Source: Butyrivibrio sp. VCB2006
GTDB taxonomy: Bacteria > Bacillota > Clostridia > Lachnospirales > Lachnospiraceae
Length of the DNA: 64,000 bases
Assembly (NCBI RefSeq): GCF_000420945.1
Contig: NZ_ATVX01000005.1
Location: forward strand, 186,001 to 250,000
Direction of reading: 5' to 3'
Positions within the stretch are counted from its first letter, which is position 1. Each line of letters begins with the position of its first letter. Below, in pieces: positions 61,602 through 64,000 of the stretch. Made by a program: the position numbers and the translations under genes. The notes under the pieces were generated by a model. It searched no databases. It was not told where the DNA came from and saw only the letters and a program-made list of their open reading frames with translations.

Positions 61602-64000
61602 ATGATTAGAAAGACGAGATGGCACAAGGCTTTCACCAAGGCTAGCGCTTTGGCGATGTCAGCAGCTATGGGACTTTCATCGTTTTCTGCGGCTTTGCCG
61701 GGCGGCGTAGCCTATGCAGAAAATTATGAGCCATTAGCTGAAGGCTCAGAAGCTTCTTCAGAGGCTACATCTGAAGTAAGTGAAGCTGAGTCAGTTGAGG
61801 CTTCAAGCGTTGCTTCTTCAGAGGCAGATTCATCTGCTACAGAGCAATCTGAGGCAACAACAGCAGATTCAGAGGAAGTAGTTGAGGCAGGCGGTGAATC
61901 TACAGCCAAGCCAGAGAACGAGGGAGAAAAAACTGATTTAGAAGAGGCTTTGTCTGATCAGGGGGAAGAAAAGGAAGTATCAGGCAGAAACTTCGATGAA
62001 TCCAAGACTGACGTATGGGATTTTGGTGCAGAAAATCTTGGAGATGCGTTCAATAACAGACTTGACGCAGAGACAATTAACGGTTTTTATTCAGTAGCAG
62101 CCGGTACTACAGGCGTTAATCTTGCATCTTTCTCGGTTGATGATGGGGATTTTGTGTTTGCAGATGGTGGTTATTCTACTGCCCACAGACTTAGAACAAC
62201 AAACACTGCTTTGACCCGTTATGATGCCAAGAGCCTCAAGGATGCGGATGGCAATGTTTATAGCGGATATATCTATTCAAATAAGGGCGGCAACGAGAAT
62301 GTTTATGTAGCACTTCAGTGCCAGACAGATGATGTGGTTACTGCTTATGTTGCAAGTAATGGTACAGATTCACAGGTTCATTTCCAGAACATGGAAGATT
62401 CAAGTGATGATGCTGCATTTCTTCATCAGAACGGCAGTGGCACTGTGACCAAGATGGTATTCTATCCATCAGCATCAGCTCAGTACAAAATCTTCTCAGC
62501 AAATGAGAAGCTTGTTGTAGCCAGAGTTCTTCGTGAGCATGCCAGATATTCATATCTGACAGGTTCAGTAGAGGGATTTGAGGGTACAGGTTCTTTTGAC
62601 CTTGTATTTAAGAATACTCTTAATGGTAATGAGGTTAAGGCTACAGTTGCCGATGGCAAATTTACAGCAAGACTTGCAGAGGGCTTTGATTATGAGATGA
62701 GCCTTGCAGGCGCAGATGAGTATGTTATTTCTTCAGACAAGACTGTTAATATCTCATCTGATTCAGAGATGAATGTAACTGTAAGTTCTATCAGCCTTGT
62801 TCAGGTTTCAGGTAAACTTACAGGAATCGCAGACGAGGATGTGCAGAAATTTGCATCAGCTGCTGAATTCAAATTCACTCCTCAGGACAAGAATTCTGTA
62901 TATGTTCCTGAGATAGCTCTTTCTGTTTCAGAGGATGCTATTGAATATGAAGTTAAGCTTCAGAAGGATGTAACATATGATGTTACTGTAGCAGACAAGG
63001 AAGATACAGCTTCAGCATCTTATGCAGCTGTTGATGACTATGATCTTGTAACAACACAGCTGACAGTAGCTGAAGATCTTGAAGATGCTGAGATTGTTTT
63101 CGAAGCAAAGCCTGTATATAAGGTAACAATTGTTCCACAGGGAGCAACACTTTCAGACCTTGCAGAGGCAAACTTCAAATTCACAAGACTTGATGTAGAA
63201 AAAGATTATGTAGCTGATGGATATGTATATGAGTTTACAGGTACTGATGCTATTGCTCTCAGAGATGGTCAGTATGTAGTTGAGGTTACTAACTCCGGTG
63301 CATATGTTCAGAAACTTACAAGCAACCTTATTGTTAAGGGTGCAGATGTTTCCAAGACAATTGGCTTCTCATCAGATATCACAGAGTGGGATTTCTCTGA
63401 CGCAGCTTTTGCAGCAAAGTTTGCAACAGCCACAGAGGGAACTTACAACGGTCTGTCCTGGACAAACGGAAGATCTCACAACGCAACTTACCTTTATTCA
63501 GGTGCCGGAACAATTTCCGTTCCTGTTAAGGGCGCTTGCCAGATTCAGGTAACAGCTAACTATCAGTATTCATACTATTTTGAAAGTGAATCTGAGGCTT
63601 CAGTTAATGTTAAGAGCGGATCAACAAGCCAGAATGATACATTTACTTATGATTACAAGGGTGGTAAAGGAACTTTTGATATAACAGTTCTTGGAACTTC
63701 CTATATTACTAAGATTGCTACTGTTTATCAGACAGAGTACAAGTCAGAGCTTTTAGTCGGATCATCTGACAAGGCTGATTATGCTACAGTAGGTGAGGCT
63801 ATTGCAGCTGTTCGCCTCATGAACAGAAAAGACGGTGAGAGAGTAACAATTAACATCGAGCCTGGCAACTACGAAGAAATGCTCGTTGTTGACGTTCCAA
63901 ATGTTACTCTTGCAAACGCAAGTGCTAACCCTACAAACACACTTGTAAACAGCGGCGTTGACATTGATGACAACGCAGTACGTATTACCTGGTATTATGG
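61602..64000 (+). CDS. Large secreted pectinesterase-containing protein (5' part)
   Basis: The frame opens at an ATG after GGGAGGACA and stays open for 799 codons to the window end, so the protein is incomplete. Residues 1-41 are a long signal peptide (cleavage near GVAYAE). Residues 45-130 are a Ser/Glu/Ala linker like that of the InlB-repeat protein. Residues about 140-700 are beta-rich domains, including two similar WDFGAENL/WDFSDAAF units near 145 and 595 resembling carbohydrate-binding parts. From about residue 727 (YATVGEAIAAV) a CE8 pectinesterase domain begins, with VTINIEPGNYEE. It would strip methyl groups from pectin outside the cell. Confidence 0.88.
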   Translation, partial: MIRKTRWHKAFTKASALAMSAAMGLSSFSAALPGGVAYAENYEPLAEGSEASSEATSEVSEAESVEASSVASSEADSSATEQSEATTADSEEVVEAGGESTAKPENEGEKTDLEEALSDQGEEKEVSGRNFDESKTDVWDFGAENLGDAFNNRLDAETINGFYSVAAGTTGVNLASFSVDDGDFVFADGGYSTAHRLRTTNTALTRYDAKSLKDADGNVYSGYIYSNKGGNENVYVALQCQTDDVVTAYVASNGTDSQVHFQNMEDSSDDAAFLHQNGSGTVTKMVFYPSASAQYKIFSANEKLVVARVLREHARYSYLTGSVEGFEGTGSFDLVFKNTLNGNEVKATVADGKFTARLAEGFDYEMSLAGADEYVISSDKTVNISSDSEMNVTVSSISLVQVSGKLTGIADEDVQKFASAAEFKFTPQDKNSVYVPEIALSVSEDAIEYEVKLQKDVTYDVTVADKEDTASASYAAVDDYDLVTTQLTVAEDLEDAEIVFEAKPVYKVTIVPQGATLSDLAEANFKFTRLDVEKDYVADGYVYEFTGTDAIALRDGQYVVEVTNSGAYVQKLTSNLIVKGADVSKTIGFSSDITEWDFSDAAFAAKFATATEGTYNGLSWTNGRSHNATYLYSGAGTISVPVKGACQIQVTANYQYSYYFESESEASVNVKSGSTSQNDTFTYDYKGGKGTFDITVLGTSYITKIATVYQTEYKSELLVGSSDKADYATVGEAIAAVRLMNRKDGERVTINIEPGNYEEMLVVDVPNVTLANASANPTNTLVNSGVDIDDNAVRITWYY

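Overview
The window looks like a chromosomal piece of an anaerobic, butyrate-forming Lachnospiraceae bacterium, most likely Butyrivibrio or Pseudobutyrivibrio. Three things support this: the butyrate operon in the order thl-crt-hbd-bcd-etfB-etfA, several secreted or intracellular pectin and rhamnogalacturonan enzymes, and AT-rich low-GC Gram-positive signals (GGAGG ribosome sites, TTGACA/TATAAT promoters, Ser/Glu-rich surface proteins). The genus call is inference; no 16S gene is present.

Layout. (1) 1-15394: a long + strand exopolysaccharide operon, entered at the end of an asparagine-synthase gene. It holds three GT11 (fucosyltransferase-type) proteins, two GT2s, a GT17, a DUF5672 protein, a Wzy-like polymerase, a DUF6056 membrane protein, a pyruvyltransferase, two exporters (ABC and Wzx) and a terminal GH88/105 hydrolase, ending at a strong terminator. 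(2) 15451-22493: a small minus-strand gene, an acidic secreted protein, and a four-gene nucleotide-sugar cassette (IspD/TarI-like cytidylyltransferase, zinc dehydrogenase, glucose-1-phosphate cytidylyltransferase, ThDP enzyme) that probably supplies CDP-activated precursors. (3) 22575-28001: a 1284-residue InlB-repeat surface protein flanked by two small proteins sharing a WQG domain, then a membrane-anchored alpha/beta hydrolase. (4) 28105-35211: GH28, a GT-C membrane protein, a lipoprotein barnase with its barstar, an S66 peptidase, and a convergent GH105; the S66 and GH105 genes are separated by a ~710-bp imperfect inverted repeat with a terminator at its apex. (5) 35429-43915: housekeeping and signalling genes (M18 aminopeptidase, SseB-domain protein, CheX-like and CheY, FabG-like SDR, TrxB, SH3-NlpC/P60 hydrolase, long HPF), with a folded intergenic element and a DnaA-box cluster. 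(6) 44163-50657: the butyrate operon. (7) 50779-61247: AlkD-like protein, Sel1-like small protein, GH78 lipoprotein, MtnA, CbiMQO metal transporter, second thiolase, HD-GYP response regulator and tRNA-Arg(ACG). (8) 61602-end: start of a large secreted pectinesterase behind a cre-like operator.

The most unusual signals are non-coding. The gaps of the butyrate operon carry structured elements: three hairpins capped by the same G-CUUG-C loop, and two homologous ~140-bp three-hairpin elements with compensatory base changes. The convergent pair at 33352-34065 has matching ~340-bp arms that begin directly at the two stop codons. The small WQG-domain family around the InlB-repeat protein is the best protein-level candidate for something undescribed.

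All calls come from reading the sequence; no database search was run.
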